DNA from: Thauera sp.
GTDB lineage: Bacteria > Pseudomonadota > Gammaproteobacteria > Burkholderiales > Rhodocyclaceae
NCBI GenBank assembly: GCA_023150215.1
Contig: JAKLLJ010000149.1
Span: 1 to 7,918 of the forward strand
Length of the DNA: 7,918 bases
Reading direction: 5' to 3'
Below the pieces are notes generated by a model. The model did not search any database and had not been told where the DNA came from. It was given only the letters and a program-made list of their open reading frames with translations. The position numbers and the translations under genes are program-made. The first letter of the stretch is position 1. The number at the start of each line of letters is the position of its first letter. Shown piece after piece: positions 7,579 to 7,918 of the stretch.

Positions 7579-7918
7579 ATGCATCACGCCCCCCCGATCA
7601 CCGACCGCAAGATCCGCTTCGCCCTCGTCGGCTGCGGTCGCATCGCGCAGAACCACTTCGCCGCCATCGAAAAGCACGCCGACCGCTGCGAGCTCGTCGA
7701 CGTCTGCGACACCAACCCCGCCGCGCTGCAGGCCGCCGTCGCCAAGACCGGCGCCAGTGGCCACGCCAAGCTCGCCGACCTGCTCGCCAGCACCACCGCC
7801 GACTGCGTCATCCTCACCACTCCCAGCGGCCTGCACCCGGCCCAGGCCATCGAGGTGGCGCAGGCCGGCAAGCACGTGATGACCGAGAAGCCCATGGCCA
7901 CCCGCTGGCAGGACGGTC
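7579..7918 (+). CDS. wlbA: UDP-N-acetyl-2-amino-2-deoxyglucuronate 3-dehydrogenase, WlbA/WbpB type (5' part)
   Basis: The first 113 residues of a Gfo/Idh/MocA-family oxidoreductase are present; the gene runs off the window end without a stop. The N-terminal Rossmann fold starts at residue 12 with IRFALVGCGRIAQNH (G18, G20). VDVCDTNP follows the second strand, with D44 placed to bind the nicotinamide cofactor's ribose. TPSGLHP (81-87) and the family's E103-K104-P105 motif with its catalytic-site lysine come next. PSGLHPxQAIEVAQAGKHV and EKPMATRW recall Bordetella WlbA from memory. That enzyme oxidises C3'' of UDP-GlcNAcA, after which an aminotransferase, acetyltransferase and often a 2-epimerase give UDP-2,3-diacetamido-2,3-dideoxyuronic acids. 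The adjacent tviB would supply its substrate. The symbol is an inference; other sugar dehydrogenases of the family remain possible until the C-terminal domain is seen. Confidence 0.82.
   Translation, partial: MHHAPPITDRKIRFALVGCGRIAQNHFAAIEKHADRCELVDVCDTNPAALQAAVAKTGASGHAKLADLLASTTADCVILTTPSGLHPAQAIEVAQAGKHVMTEKPMATRWQDG

Overview
The window is a GC-rich, strongly C-ending-codon segment of a Gram-negative chromosome carrying the first part of an extracellular or surface polysaccharide locus. The codon style, an EpsG/Wzc-type kinase with a tyrosine tail, a sigma-54-like promoter and many short GTAGGAGC-headed palindromic repeats together suggest a betaproteobacterium, possibly Rhodocyclales (Thauera/Azoarcus/Zoogloea-like). 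The sequence alone does not settle the genus; similar repeats also occur in Pseudomonas and Xanthomonadales.

Layout, all genes on the + strand: (1) 1-284, a sigma-54-type promoter near 33-50 and a leader of about 225 nt with several small hairpins; (2) 285-1502, wza-like outer-membrane polysaccharide export lipoprotein; (3) 1778-3970, Wzc-like fused chain-length determinant and bacterial tyrosine autokinase; (4) 4189-5751, WecA-type undecaprenyl-phosphate HexNAc-1-phosphate transferase with an unusual soluble C-terminal extension of about 165 residues; (5) 5937-7214, TviB/WbpO-type UDP-HexNAc 6-dehydrogenase; (6) 7579 to the window end, the 5' part of a WlbA-type UDP-HexNAc-uronate 3-dehydrogenase.

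How they work together (inference from families): WecA loads the first sugar phosphate onto undecaprenyl phosphate at the cytoplasmic face. TviB and WlbA start making an activated amino-uronic acid, probably of the 2,3-diamino-2,3-dideoxyuronic type. Wzc and Wza set chain length and export the finished Wzy-dependent polymer. Glycosyltransferases, flippase, polymerase and the remaining nucleotide-sugar genes should lie downstream.

The most striking feature is not a gene. All four intergenic gaps (185-364 bases) hold 3-4 copies of a 24-base REP-like palindrome, 14 copies in all. Each gap contains at least one head-to-head inverted pair that could fold into a long mRNA hairpin. Stem bases change in a compensated way between two subfamilies, and one copy supplies the stop codon of the wecA-like gene. 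I see no RNA gene, CRISPR array, insertion sequence or clearly novel enzymatic system.
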